From positions 490,299 to 554,298 of the forward strand of contig JAHLLH010000003.1 of assembly GCA_020444265.1 (NCBI GenBank): DNA of 64,000 bases, in the 5' to 3' direction. The notes under the pieces are model-generated. The model was given only the letters and a program-made list of their open reading frames with translations. It was not told the DNA's origin and searched no databases. Position numbers and translations under genes: made by a program. Shown one piece after another: positions 25,325 through 34,747 of the stretch. This DNA is from a bacterium (lineage in GTDB: Bacteria; Electryoneota; Electryoneia; Electryoneales; Electryoneaceae). How positions within the stretch are numbered: the first letter of the stretch is position 1; every line of letters starts with the position of its first letter.

Positions 25325-26743
25325 ATGGAAGAATTGAGTCAGACATCACGATGGGGACTTGGCAGACGTTTCCTGGTCTACTCTCTCTTCACCGCTGTAA
25401 GTGTCGGTGGCTTTTTTGCACTCGTCACCCTCTTTCACCTCCTCTTGGATCCTTTCAGTGTCCCCGACTGGATTCTCTACACCATCACGATTCTCCTGAT
25501 CGGTGGCATCTACATCGGCCTGCGTCACCTGATCAGCGGCCTGTTGAGCAAGACGGTGATGCGTCGCAACCTCGAGCTGCGGCAACGATCGCGTCTCCTG
25601 TCTGAATCCCTTAGCAATTGCACCCTGGTGGAAGAGGCCGCGGAAATTGTACTCAGCCACCTGGAAGAACTCTTCCAGATTGATGACATGCAGCTCACCC
25701 TCTACTACGACCAACCCTTCGCCCTCGAAGTGACACACTTGCACCGCAAGGATGGCAAGATCCTGAAAGATGTGGAACGAGTCCGTGAGGATGAGCCCAA
25801 CATCGACCTTGGGGATGGGGAAACGTTGACCCCTCTGACTGCAGCGGTGACCGAAGTCCTGACCCACCGCGACCGTCTTGTCGGTCTGTTGTTGCTCGGT
25901 GAGAAAAAGGATGGTAAGCCTCTTTCCAGCGCAGAAGTAGAGCTGCTGGGGGACCTGGTACCGGTGATTGCGTCCGGTGTCGACCAGGTCGTGATGATCC
26001 GTCACCTTTCCGAGACCAACCAGCGCTTGTTCGAGAGTGAGAAGCTCGTCTCCATCGGCCAGCTTGCCAGCGGAATTGCCCATGAAATCCGCAACCCTCT
26101 CACCTCGATCAAGATGAATCTGCAGGGGTTGCGAAAGACGGCGAATCTGGCAGACCGCAACGAACGCCGTATCCAGATCAGCCTCGATGAGATTGGGCGA
26201 CTTGATGCGATTGTGACCGAGCTGATGTCGTTCGCGAGACGAACCAAACTTGTCGTCCAGCCAACGACGGCCCAGTACCTGATCGAGCAGAGTCTTGAGC
26301 TGGCCGAATCGGAGTTGCAGGACCGGAACATTCAAGCCATCGTCGAGATAGACGAAGATGCTCCCGAAATTCGGGCCGATGACAACCGTCTTATCCGGGC
26401 GCTGCTGAACCTGATCATCAACGCTGCCCAAGCGATGGAGGAAGGCGGGACGATTCGTCTCGCTGCCCTCGCTTATGGCGCCGGTCTGGAGATTCAGGTA
26501 GAGGATGAGGGGCCGGGAATTTCCGAAGAGCTGAGACGTGAAGTCTTCAACCCTTTCTTTACCACCAAAGCGCAAGGGACCGGCCTCGGGCTGGCCAATG
26601 CGCTGAAATTTGTGCAGGAGCACGGCGGCGAACTCGATTACACGACCGAGATTGGTGCAGGGACCACCTTCAGTCTGCGTCTGCCGCCTTCACCACCTTC
26701 CCACCTTGACGATCCGTCCGCCTTGAAGGTGGTACCGACTTGA
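25325..26743 (+). CDS. Membrane sensor histidine kinase with GAF-like domain
   Basis: 472 residues. Two closely spaced membrane spans (about 18-40 and 49-70) with almost no periplasmic loop suggest sensing in the membrane or cytoplasm. A GAF-like domain follows (about 90-235), then a HisKA domain with phospho-acceptor His253 in GIAHEIRNPLTSIKMN, and an HATPase domain with NLIINAAQAM, VEDEGPGI, FNPFFTTKAQGTGLGL and GAGTTFSLRLP. The sequence is of the NtrB/ZraS/AtoS type. It lies 19 bases upstream of an NtrC-type regulator, its evident partner. Confidence 0.95.
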   Translation: MEELSQTSRWGLGRRFLVYSLFTAVSVGGFFALVTLFHLLLDPFSVPDWILYTITILLIGGIYIGLRHLISGLLSKTVMRRNLELRQRSRLLSESLSNCTLVEEAAEIVLSHLEELFQIDDMQLTLYYDQPFALEVTHLHRKDGKILKDVERVREDEPNIDLGDGETLTPLTAAVTEVLTHRDRLVGLLLLGEKKDGKPLSSAEVELLGDLVPVIASGVDQVVMIRHLSETNQRLFESEKLVSIGQLASGIAHEIRNPLTSIKMNLQGLRKTANLADRNERRIQISLDEIGRLDAIVTELMSFARRTKLVVQPTTAQYLIEQSLELAESELQDRNIQAIVEIDEDAPEIRADDNRLIRALLNLIINAAQAMEEGGTIRLAALAYGAGLEIQVEDEGPGISEELRREVFNPFFTTKAQGTGLGLANALKFVQEHGGELDYTTEIGAGTTFSLRLPPSPPSHLDDPSALKVVPT

Positions 26744-26762
26744 TTATTAAGGAGCCGAACAC

Positions 26763-28136
26763 ATGCCGACGATCCTTCTGATCGATGATGATGTAAAACT
26801 GACCGAATCCATCGTGCTGAATGTGGGGGAGGAGAAGTACGAGTGGGAAGTCTGCCATGATGGCCAGGAGGGGTTGAAACTCGCAACCCTTGCTGACCCC
26901 GATATTATTGTCGCAGACATCCGTATGCCGAAGATGGATGGCATCACCCTGCTGAGTAAGCTGCGCGAAGAGGAGATCGATCTTCCGGTCATCATGATTA
27001 CGGCCTATGAGGACATGGAAACAACCATCCGTGCGATGCAACTCGGCGCCTTTGAGTATGTCCGGAAGCCGATTGATCCCGATGAGCTCGAACTGATCAT
27101 CGACCGTGCGCTGGAGACGGTGAAAAAAGAACGCCGGCTGCACAAGATCCTGCACGAAATCTCCGCGCAGTACCGGATGAACAACCTGGTTGGATCGACC
27201 CCGGCGATGCAGGAGATTTTCAAGACCATCGGGCAGGTGACGATGAGCCGTGTCAGCGTTCTGGTCAATGGCGAATCCGGCACCGGCAAAGAGTTGATCA
27301 CCAAGGCGATCCATTATAACAGTCCGGTCAAGGACATGCCCTTTGTCGCGATCAACTGCTCCGCCATCCCGGAAGGGTTGATCGAGAGCGAGCTCTTCGG
27401 CCATGAGAAGGGCTCCTTCACCGGTGCCATTGCCCAGTCGCAGGGCAAGTTTGAAGTGGCGGGGGAGGGGACGGTTTTCCTCGATGAAATCGGCGACATG
27501 CCCCTGGCGATGCAGGCCAAGCTATTGCGGGTATTGCAGGAACGCGAATTCACACGTGTCGGTGGAACGAAGAAGCTCGACTTCACGGCTCGTGTGATGG
27601 CAGCAACTCACCGTGACCTGGAAAAAATGGTCGCCGAAGGCAGTTTCCGTGAGGACTTGTATTACCGTCTAGCGGTCGTCAAAATCGAGGTGCCGCCGCT
27701 GCGTGAACGACGCGAGGACATCCCACGTCTCGCCGAGTTCCTGATCGACAAGATCAACCGCGAGCAAGGCAGCCCGATCCGTCGCGTCGATCCCGACACC
27801 TTTGACAAGCTGAAGAAACACAGCTACCCGGGCAACGTGCGCGAACTGGAAAACATCCTGCGTCATGCCGTCGTCATGGCCAAGGGCGATGTCCTGTTGC
27901 CCGAGTACCTGCCTGAATTTGCGCCCGAGAAGCACAGCGAGGACGAGGCGACCAAGGGCGGGTTCCGTTTCCCGGAAGAAATTGTCCCCCTCGACGAGAT
28001 GGAGAAGCGTTACATCATCCACACGCTTCAATGCGTCGGCTGGAAAAAGAAGCAGGCCTGCGACCTCTTGAACATCGCCCGCACCACCCTCGACCGTAAG
28101 ATCGAGCAATACGGGATCAAATTGCCGGGGAAATAG
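26763..28136 (+). CDS. Sigma-54-dependent response regulator (NtrC family)
   Basis: 457 residues: receiver domain with Asp52 (VADIRMPKMDG) and Lys in EYVRKPID, AAA+ domain with Walker A GESGTGKE (about 170-177), sigma-54 contact loop reading GSFTGA (217-222) rather than the commoner GAFTGA, Walker B VFLDEIGDMP, arginine-finger region FREDLYYRL, and C-terminal Fis-type helix-turn-helix (KKKQACDLLNIARTTLDRKI). GGAG precedes the ATG. It activates sigma-54 promoters after phosphorylation by the adjoining kinase. No target promoter was recognised in the window. Confidence 0.96.
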   Translation: MPTILLIDDDVKLTESIVLNVGEEKYEWEVCHDGQEGLKLATLADPDIIVADIRMPKMDGITLLSKLREEEIDLPVIMITAYEDMETTIRAMQLGAFEYVRKPIDPDELELIIDRALETVKKERRLHKILHEISAQYRMNNLVGSTPAMQEIFKTIGQVTMSRVSVLVNGESGTGKELITKAIHYNSPVKDMPFVAINCSAIPEGLIESELFGHEKGSFTGAIAQSQGKFEVAGEGTVFLDEIGDMPLAMQAKLLRVLQEREFTRVGGTKKLDFTARVMAATHRDLEKMVAEGSFREDLYYRLAVVKIEVPPLRERREDIPRLAEFLIDKINREQGSPIRRVDPDTFDKLKKHSYPGNVRELENILRHAVVMAKGDVLLPEYLPEFAPEKHSEDEATKGGFRFPEEIVPLDEMEKRYIIHTLQCVGWKKKQACDLLNIARTTLDRKIEQYGIKLPGK

Positions 28137-28216
28137 AAGGGGGATAGGTGGAAGTGTATGAAAATCACAACGCGGGTTAGCCGCCCTGCGTAGTGTACTT
28201 TTTTAATGAGGCAATA

Positions 28217-30496
28217 ATGCGACTCGTTCTTTCTTCAACCCTCATTATCCTTGCATCAATCGCCTATGGGGCGACCTTCGAAACGGTGAATTTTGGTGGA
28301 GTTCAAGCTAGGAGTGCGGTGTTTGATGCAGAACAGCAGGTTGGACTACTCTGCTTGCATGAGAGTGGTTTTTGGAAAACAACCGACGGTGGGGAGAATT
28401 GGATCCCAATTAATAGTCGGATTTCTTCTTCGAGTACCTATTCACGTAGCTCAATTGTCGCCTTCGACAGTGACATTCAACGTTGTGTAATCCAGGCTCA
28501 AGCCAATTTTCCAGCTCAAGGATCAGTGGTTACCTGGTATACAGAAGATCAGGGCGAAACTTGGCATCGGAATTATGAAAACCTTCATGACAGTTTTTAT
28601 GCGTTCGATAAGGAAAACCCGGTTTATCGCTATCGTTGCGTAACAGATGTTGTCCAACGAAGTATAGACGCTGGTGAATCGTGGGAAACCATTGAAATGG
28701 AATACCAGGGTCTGGGGCCGAACTGGTTGCACCAGGATATAGCACACCCTGAAATCCTGTATTTGCTTGGGTATAGTCTAAGCTATGACGATGGAATGGT
28801 ATATCGAAGTATGGATAGAGGTGAGAGCTGGGATATATTTCTAACCCCGGAAGGCATCGGGTTGGACGAGGGATGGCGGATAAAAAGTTTCTTTGCTATG
28901 TCACCTGACACGCTTTTTGTAGGCTTCAAGAGTTATAATGATAATCAATTATGTTTTGCACGCAGTTTTAATAGCGGTGAGACTTGGGAGTTATCGGGCA
29001 GCGATTTACCCATCAGTTCGTTGCTTCATACTGTTCTCAACCAGAATGGAGTTCTGTACACAACAGGCACTGCTTCTGGGCTGTATTCCTCCCATGATCT
29101 TGGAACATCCTGGTCAGTTGTTGAGAATGGCTTGCCGCAGGCCAATGTATATGTTCCAGGTTTGAACCTGAACCTTGAATCTCAAACTGTTTACGCATCT
29201 TTGCTTGGTCGAGGTGTTTATTCCCTTGCTGCTGGTGCTTCTCAGTGGTCTGCAGTTCCAATGCCGGATGTAGGTGCCGCACAAAATGTCAGTACTTCAT
29301 TAGAGGTTCATCAGGGGGGCATCAGTCTATTAACCTACGGGGGCCAGTCTTTCCGTAGTGGTAGTGATGGGTTGGAGTTTACAGAAATTTTGCATCCATT
29401 TGAAAATGAGCTGTATCAATACTGGTTGCCCTATATCATAGATAAAGGCGATTTTCAATTAAGCCATCACAGAATACTTACTTATTCGGATAATTCAGCT
29501 GAAGCATTCCTGGTTTTGTCGAACAATGATGAGCCAAGTCTTATGCGTCGACTGCCATGGGTGGACAATAGATACAAGTATTTGAAAGTGAATGCGGATA
29601 CAACCGGTGGTCCAGTAAACCTCCTTGCGTTAGCTCCTGGATACTATCAGACACCCTATTGGACATCTTCTGACACTGGACAGACGTGGGAAGAGCATGT
29701 GATGCCATGGGCGGATGCCATTCTCGAAAATAATGTTGCTGGAGAAAAGGTAGCTGTCGTTTCCCATTCAAATGAGCTATTCGTATCTAATGATTTTGGT
29801 GTAAGCTGGGAAAATCCACCTTTGGGATTCCCTTCGCTTGGTTCAACTGAAAATGAACCACGATGGATGGGGGATACACTTCTCGTATCCGTGGAATCAC
29901 AGGTTTGGGCGATGTTCCCGGATGGGACTTGGGAGTCCCGAGGCGAATTGTCGCACAACTTCGTCTTTGACTGGGAAGTCATTCACAGGGAAAGGGGTTT
30001 TATTCTTGTCGAAGTATCCGATGTGGACCGGAATCCCTATGTTTCGTTTGATGGTGGATGGACATGGGAAAGTGGCCTACTGGAACTGCCGGGCGAAGAG
30101 TACGGGCGTTATGCCTATGAAGTGAAGTACGATCCATTCCGTGATAGACTCTGGGCGGGAACCAGTTGTGGGCTTGTCTATCTTGATCTGGAAGATTTAG
30201 GTGTTGACGAAGAATCTCACTCCTTCAACCCGGTTCAATTCGATTTGCTGGACGTTCACCCTAATCCATTCAATTCGAAAACCCTGATCAGCTGCCATCT
30301 TCCTGTAAAAGGCGAGATGAATGTATCCGTCTATGACATTTTGGGTAGGGAGGTCGTTCAAATCTTCGATGGGGTGCAGTCCAAGGGGACGCATCGGTTT
30401 ACTCTCGATGGCGACTTCATGAGTTCCGGGGTTTACATCGTGCAGATGCACACGGATCATGGAAATGAGCAGCAGCGAGTGACCCTGATACGGTGA
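28217..30496 (+). CDS. Secreted BNR/sialidase-like repeat protein with sorting domain
   Basis: 759 residues from ATG 28217 (GAGG upstream). The signal peptide is MRLVLSSTLIILASIAYG. At least seven BNR-like phrases of the form S-x-D-x-G-x-[ST]-W are visible (TTDGGENW, SIDAGESW, SMDRGESW, SSHDLGTSW, SSDTGQTW, SNDFGVSW, SFDGGWTW), which predicts a beta-propeller. The sorting domain begins at HPNPFN, with VYDILGREVV and SSGVYIVQM, ending TLIR. No sialidase RIP motif or catalytic set was seen, so enzymatic activity is doubtful. The coding sequence is visibly more AT-rich than its neighbours. Confidence 0.9.
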   Translation: MRLVLSSTLIILASIAYGATFETVNFGGVQARSAVFDAEQQVGLLCLHESGFWKTTDGGENWIPINSRISSSSTYSRSSIVAFDSDIQRCVIQAQANFPAQGSVVTWYTEDQGETWHRNYENLHDSFYAFDKENPVYRYRCVTDVVQRSIDAGESWETIEMEYQGLGPNWLHQDIAHPEILYLLGYSLSYDDGMVYRSMDRGESWDIFLTPEGIGLDEGWRIKSFFAMSPDTLFVGFKSYNDNQLCFARSFNSGETWELSGSDLPISSLLHTVLNQNGVLYTTGTASGLYSSHDLGTSWSVVENGLPQANVYVPGLNLNLESQTVYASLLGRGVYSLAAGASQWSAVPMPDVGAAQNVSTSLEVHQGGISLLTYGGQSFRSGSDGLEFTEILHPFENELYQYWLPYIIDKGDFQLSHHRILTYSDNSAEAFLVLSNNDEPSLMRRLPWVDNRYKYLKVNADTTGGPVNLLALAPGYYQTPYWTSSDTGQTWEEHVMPWADAILENNVAGEKVAVVSHSNELFVSNDFGVSWENPPLGFPSLGSTENEPRWMGDTLLVSVESQVWAMFPDGTWESRGELSHNFVFDWEVIHRERGFILVEVSDVDRNPYVSFDGGWTWESGLLELPGEEYGRYAYEVKYDPFRDRLWAGTSCGLVYLDLEDLGVDEESHSFNPVQFDLLDVHPNPFNSKTLISCHLPVKGEMNVSVYDILGREVVQIFDGVQSKGTHRFTLDGDFMSSGVYIVQMHTDHGNEQQRVTLIR

Positions 30497-30530
30497 ACTG
30501 TACTTTCAGATATAGATTGCGGTGATGTCG

Positions 30531-30560
30531 CGGCAGGTCGAATGGACCTGTCGTTTCTCT
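30531..30560 (+). terminator. Intrinsic terminator of the BNR-repeat gene
   Basis: A 9-bp stem with one G-U pair (CGGCAGGTC / GACCTGTCG), loop GAATG, then TTTCTCTATTTG. Confidence 0.65.
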
Positions 30561-30676
30561 ATTTGGGCAGGCGGAGTTGATGCTTGTGCTGTGGGTTGCT
30601 TGCTGTTTGGATGAGGAGTGATTACTCTTTGTTATGTGAGAAAAGTGAAGAGGATAAAGGTTTCCAGGGGGATACC

Positions 30677-31342
30677 ATGCCCAAGATCGCAGTGATTCTT
30701 TCCGGTAGTGGGGTGTATGATGGCAGCGAATTGCACGAGGCTGTGCTGACGTTGCTCTATCTGGATGAGGCGGGTGCCGAGGTGCAGTGTTTTGCGCCGG
30801 ACAAGCCGCAGATGCATGTGATCGATCATGTGAAGGGCGAACCGGCAGAAGGTGAAAGCCGGAATGTGTTGGTAGAAGCGGCACGGATCGCGCGCGGCAA
30901 CATCAAGCCCTTGAGTGAGGCGAAGGCGTCCGATTTCGATGCCATTGTCCTGCCCGGCGGCTACGGCGCGGCAAAGAACCTCAGCACCTTTGCCGTCCAG
31001 GGGGCGAATTGTTCGGTCGATAGGGACCTCGCCAAGCTGGTGATGGATTTCCACAACCAGGGCAAGTGGGTCGCCCCGATCTGCATCGCCCCGGCGCTGA
31101 TCGCGAAAATCTTCGCCGATGCGGGCAAGCAGGTGAAGGTGACGGTCGGCGCGGCGGATGATCCTTCTTCACCAGCGGTCACAGAGATGGGTGCGACCCA
31201 TGTCGCCTGCACGGTGGATGAGGTCGTCCTCGACGAGGCCAACAGGGTGATCTCGACACCCGCCTACCAGCTCGGCCCCTGGGTCGCCGATGTGGCGAAG
31301 GGGATTAAAAAGCTGGTGGATACACTGGTCGAAAAGATCTAG
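30677..31342 (+). CDS. elbB: ElbB-like glyoxalase of the DJ-1/PfpI superfamily
   Basis: 221 residues from ATG 30677, with GGGGGA upstream. It matches the ElbB (isoprenoid biosynthesis protein with amidotransferase-like domain) family: AVILSGSGVYDGSELHE at the start, VLPGGYGAAKNLSTFA, and nucleophile elbow GKWVAPICIAPALIAKI with the reactive cysteine. The E. coli protein has weak glyoxalase activity, and its link to isoprenoid synthesis is historical. Cytosolic and monocistronic, with terminator-like hairpins on both sides. Confidence 0.92.
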   Translation: MPKIAVILSGSGVYDGSELHEAVLTLLYLDEAGAEVQCFAPDKPQMHVIDHVKGEPAEGESRNVLVEAARIARGNIKPLSEAKASDFDAIVLPGGYGAAKNLSTFAVQGANCSVDRDLAKLVMDFHNQGKWVAPICIAPALIAKIFADAGKQVKVTVGAADDPSSPAVTEMGATHVACTVDEVVLDEANRVISTPAYQLGPWVADVAKGIKKLVDTLVEKI

Positions 31343-31374
31343 TTTTCTGAATGAGAATATCCCAATAAGGGTGG

Positions 31375-31402
31375 CCCGACTTGCTTGCAAGTCGGGTTTA
31401 TT
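31375..31402 (+). terminator. Intrinsic terminator of elbB
   Basis: CCCGACTTGC and GCAAGTCGGG form a stem with a very short loop, followed by TTTATTC, 33 bases past the stop. Confidence 0.6.
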
Positions 31403-31561
31403 CATAGAGTTAAAAAGCGTCAGATCCTTGGACCTGAGGCAACCATTTGTACCTTTTTGACCATGGGGTTCCTCGCTCCTCCCGCGCCCTTGCCCCTCTC
31501 CAGCCTTGATCCAGGCTGCGGGAGGGCGTTTCTTTCAGGCAACCATTTGAGGAGCTGTCCC

Positions 31562-33061
31562 ATGCGCCAAATCTTCCGCCAGTTGCTACCCCTGCTTCTG
31601 CTATTCCCCGCTGTCGTGTACGGCGGCGATGTCCCACTCGAAAAGCAGGACTACCTCGATCAACGAGCGCAGATGATCGAACTGGACCGCTCCTCACGGC
31701 GCTCGGCTTCCCTCGAGCTGGATGAAAAGGAGCTCGCTGCCGATGCCGCCTTGGAACGTCTCAAGCAGGAATGGGACACCCTCGCCACCTGGCAGTATCC
31801 CCCGGCAAATCGTTTCCACGAGGTCCGTGCGGCCTACGATGCAAGCCCGTTGCTGCCGATCATGGATGCCCTCCCCAAAGGCGGCATGCTGCATGCCCAC
31901 CCCAGCGCAACCGGTTCCTTCGATATGCTGCTGGAAGCGACCTATGATCCTCATGTCTACATCTACCAGGGACGGGACACCCTCTGGCTGCCAACAGGTG
32001 CACTACGTTGGGCCAAGCAACCACCCGGACCCAAATGGTCGAAGGTGATCTATGAGCGTGGCTTGGCGACGGACAAGCCCGCGTTTGACCGCGAGTTGAT
32101 CGAATCAATCACCCTCGGACTCGAGGATTATGGCAAGGGCGACATCTGGGACCATTTCGAGGGCAATTTCTCTCGCATGTGGGGGCTGGAAAGTAACCCG
32201 GCCGTCTGGCGTGACTACATGGCCAATACCTGTCGTGAACTGGCCGAACAAAATGTGCAATACGTCGAGTTTCACACCTACGTGGACGGTGGCCGGAAAG
32301 CGAATGGCAGGCAGGGGACACCTGAGGAGACCGTTGAGAACTGGATCAGCATCCGTGACGAGATTCGCCAGGATCATCCCAATTTTGACCTGAAGCTGGT
32401 CGGTTCGATCAGCCGTTGGAGCAGTGTGGACCGGGTCCGTGACTACCTGAGAACCGTGGTTGATCTCAAAATTACCTTCCCGACGATGATCGTTGGCTAC
32501 GATTTGGTCAGCGAGGAAGATCAAGCGGCCACCAACCTTGACATGTTAGATGCCCTGCTGGACGCGCACCGTTACGCCGACAGCCTCGGTGTCGAACTGC
32601 GTCCCTGCATCCACAGCGGAGAGAGCAACCGTCTCGACAATGAGAACCTCTTCGATGCGTTCCTGCTCGATGCCAAACGGATCGGGCATGGCTACGCCCT
32701 CTGGACCCATCCATCCCTGGTCGAACGCGCCATCAAAAAAGATGTTGCCGTCGAAATCTGCCCCATCTCGAACCAGGCGCTCGGCTATGTGGTTGATCTG
32801 CGTAACCATCCGGCGGTGGAATACCTGGCACGAGGGGTGCCGATTGTCCTCAGCCCCGATGATCCCGGCATGATGCGTTACCGCTGGGCTTATGATTGGG
32901 TCGCCGCCACCTCTGCCTGGGACCTTTCCATTGCCGACATCAAACAGATGATCCTCGATTCGTTTACCTATTCTGGGATGAACGATGAGGAGCACAAGAT
33001 TGCCCTCGAAGCTTGGGAGAGAGAGTGGGCCGACTGGGTTGAGATGCTCGCCTCGAAGTAG
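31562..33061 (+). CDS. Secreted adenosine deaminase-like metal hydrolase (ADGF/ADA2 type)
   Basis: 499 residues from ATG 31562, preceded by GAGGAG and followed by a signal peptide (QLLPLLLLFPAVVYGG). The adenosine deaminase metal site is complete: LPKGGMLHAHP with His111 and His113, HSGE at 351-354 (usually HAGE), RIGHG, and SPDDPGM with the conserved aspartates. The domain order and long N-terminal helix (KELAADAALERLKQEWD) resemble the secreted ADGF/CECR1 group rather than cytosolic Add. Predicted to deaminate adenosine-like nucleosides outside the cytoplasm. No sorting domain is present, so it is probably periplasmic. Substrate is inferred. Confidence 0.92.
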   Translation: MRQIFRQLLPLLLLFPAVVYGGDVPLEKQDYLDQRAQMIELDRSSRRSASLELDEKELAADAALERLKQEWDTLATWQYPPANRFHEVRAAYDASPLLPIMDALPKGGMLHAHPSATGSFDMLLEATYDPHVYIYQGRDTLWLPTGALRWAKQPPGPKWSKVIYERGLATDKPAFDRELIESITLGLEDYGKGDIWDHFEGNFSRMWGLESNPAVWRDYMANTCRELAEQNVQYVEFHTYVDGGRKANGRQGTPEETVENWISIRDEIRQDHPNFDLKLVGSISRWSSVDRVRDYLRTVVDLKITFPTMIVGYDLVSEEDQAATNLDMLDALLDAHRYADSLGVELRPCIHSGESNRLDNENLFDAFLLDAKRIGHGYALWTHPSLVERAIKKDVAVEICPISNQALGYVVDLRNHPAVEYLARGVPIVLSPDDPGMMRYRWAYDWVAATSAWDLSIADIKQMILDSFTYSGMNDEEHKIALEAWEREWADWVEMLASK

Positions 33062-33289
33062 GGTAGAGGAGGATCACCCTTTCGTCGGTAGGGTCACCTA
33101 ACATCTTGTTCTCTAGAGAGCTGCTCCTCGTATCTGCGCAATTTGACGAGAGGTAGCTTCGTGCAAAACCCGACCCCTTGCCTTATCTTACTCATCTTGA
33201 AACAATTATCACACAGTCGAGTCCGAACTGTGTTTAACCTGTTGAACGAAGCCGTTTCGCATTGCTGAGCGGCCGAAGGAGGCGGAAGC

Positions 33290-34678
33290 ATGGAGTACCG
33301 GATCGAGAAGGATACGATGGGCGAGATGAAGGTCCCGTCGAACAGGTATTATGGCGCTCAGACTGCGCGCAGCCTGATGAATTTCAAGATCGGTGGCGAA
33401 ACCATGCCGCCGGAGTTGATTCGTGCCTTCGGCATCCTGAAGAAGTCCGCCGCCCTGACCAACATGGAACTGGGCATCCTGCCGAAGGAAAAGGGCGAAC
33501 TGATTGTCAAGGCGGCCGACGAGGTGATAGCTGGCAAGCTCAATGACCACTTCCCGCTTGTTGTCTGGCAAACCGGTTCGGGTACGCAGACCAACATGAA
33601 CGTCAATGAGGTCATTGCTAACCGTGCCATTGAAATCGCGGGCGGGGTGATGGGGTCGAAGGATCCGGTCCATCCGAACGATGATGTCAATAAGGCGCAG
33701 TCCTCGAACGACACCTTCCCGACGGCGATGCACATTGCTGCCGCAGATGCAATGGTCCACACCCTGATCCCGGGCGTAACCAAACTTCGCAATGCACTCA
33801 AAGATAAAAGCGAAGAGTGGGATACGATCATCAAGATCGGACGGACCCACCTGATGGATGCAGTCCCGCTGACCCTCGGTCAGGAATTCAGTGGCTATGC
33901 GCACCAGTTGACGATGGCCCTCGATCGTATCGATATGGCATTGCCGGGTCTTTACGAATTGGCCCTTGGCGGAACCGCGGTCGGTACCGGGCTGAATACG
34001 CATCCGGAATTCGCGGTGAAGGCCGCAAAAACCATTGCGGACCTGACCGATCTGCCATTTGTCTCGGCCCCTAACAAGTTCGAGGCACTCGCCGCGCATG
34101 ATGCTGTTGTCTTCGCCAGTGGCATGCTGAAGACCATTGCTGCGAGCCTGATGAAGATCGCCAACGATGTCCGTATGCTGGGCAGCGGCCCTCGTTGCGG
34201 CATTGGCGAGTTGAACCTGCCTGCCAACGAGCCCGGTTCATCGATTATGCCGGGTAAGGTCAACCCGACCCAATCCGAAGCTATGACAATGGTGGCTGCA
34301 CAGGTGATGGGCAATGATGTCGCGATTAACATGGGCGGTGCCACAGGTCATTTCGAGCTGAACGTCTTCAAGCCCGTCATGATCTATAACCTGCTCCAGT
34401 CGATCCGTCTGATCGGCGATGCCTGTGTCAGCTTCACCGACAATTGTGTCGTCGGCATCGAGCCGAACCTTGACCGTATCAATCAGCTGCTGCGCGAGAG
34501 CCTGATGCTCGTTACCGCTCTGAACCCGCATATCGGCTACGACAACGCTGCAAAGGTCGCCAAGAAGGCCCACGCTGAAGGCACCACGCTGAAAGAAGCT
34601 GCTGTCGCCCTCGGTCTGCTGACCGAAGCCGAGTTCGATGAGAAGGTTCGACCCGAGAAGATGGTGGGAAAGAACTGA
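33290..34678 (+). CDS. fumC: Class II fumarate hydratase
   Basis: 462 residues, interconverting fumarate and malate in the citric acid cycle. AAGGAGG precedes ATG 33290. Signatures are [35 protein letters not shown], the proton-donor region [17 protein letters not shown], and [11 protein letters not shown] (fumarate lyase signature). The class II C-terminal domain ([16 protein letters not shown]) separates it from aspartase and argininosuccinate lyase, though aspartase is a close relative. Single gene with its own terminator. Confidence 0.97.
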   Translation: MEYRIEKDTMGEMKVPSNRYYGAQTARSLMNFKIGGETMPPELIRAFGILKKSAALTNMELGILPKEKGELIVKAADEVIAGKLNDHFPLVVWQTGSGTQTNMNVNEVIANRAIEIAGGVMGSKDPVHPNDDVNKAQSSNDTFPTAMHIAAADAMVHTLIPGVTKLRNALKDKSEEWDTIIKIGRTHLMDAVPLTLGQEFSGYAHQLTMALDRIDMALPGLYELALGGTAVGTGLNTHPEFAVKAAKTIADLTDLPFVSAPNKFEALAAHDAVVFASGMLKTIAASLMKIANDVRMLGSGPRCGIGELNLPANEPGSSIMPGKVNPTQSEAMTMVAAQVMGNDVAINMGGATGHFELNVFKPVMIYNLLQSIRLIGDACVSFTDNCVVGIEPNLDRINQLLRESLMLVTALNPHIGYDNAAKVAKKAHAEGTTLKEAAVALGLLTEAEFDEKVRPEKMVGKN

Positions 34679-34707
34679 TCCAGATTCGATGATGGAAACC
34701 AGCGACA

Positions 34708-34741
34708 ACAGCCCCGGCGATCAGCCGGGGCTGTTCTTTGT
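34708..34741 (+). terminator. Intrinsic terminator of fumC
   Basis: A perfect 11-bp stem (ACAGCCCCGGC / GCCGGGGCTGT), loop GATCA, followed by TCTTTGTG, 29 bases past the stop. It lies directly before the convergent acylase gene. Confidence 0.85.
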
Positions 34742-34747
34742 GTCCGC

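Noticed and set aside
25346..26623. 425-codon minus-strand ORF opposite the histidine kinase
   Set aside because: A long shadow caused by codon bias. The plus strand encodes a complete HisKA/HATPase kinase.
26763..28136. Loss-of-function reading of the GSFTGA loop in the sigma-54 activator
   Set aside because: The Ala-to-Ser change keeps the FTGA core and is seen in functional family members to my knowledge, so I do not treat it as a defect.
33209..34099. 296-codon minus-strand ORF opposite fumC
   Set aside because: Antisense to a canonical fumarase with a strong AAGGAGG site.
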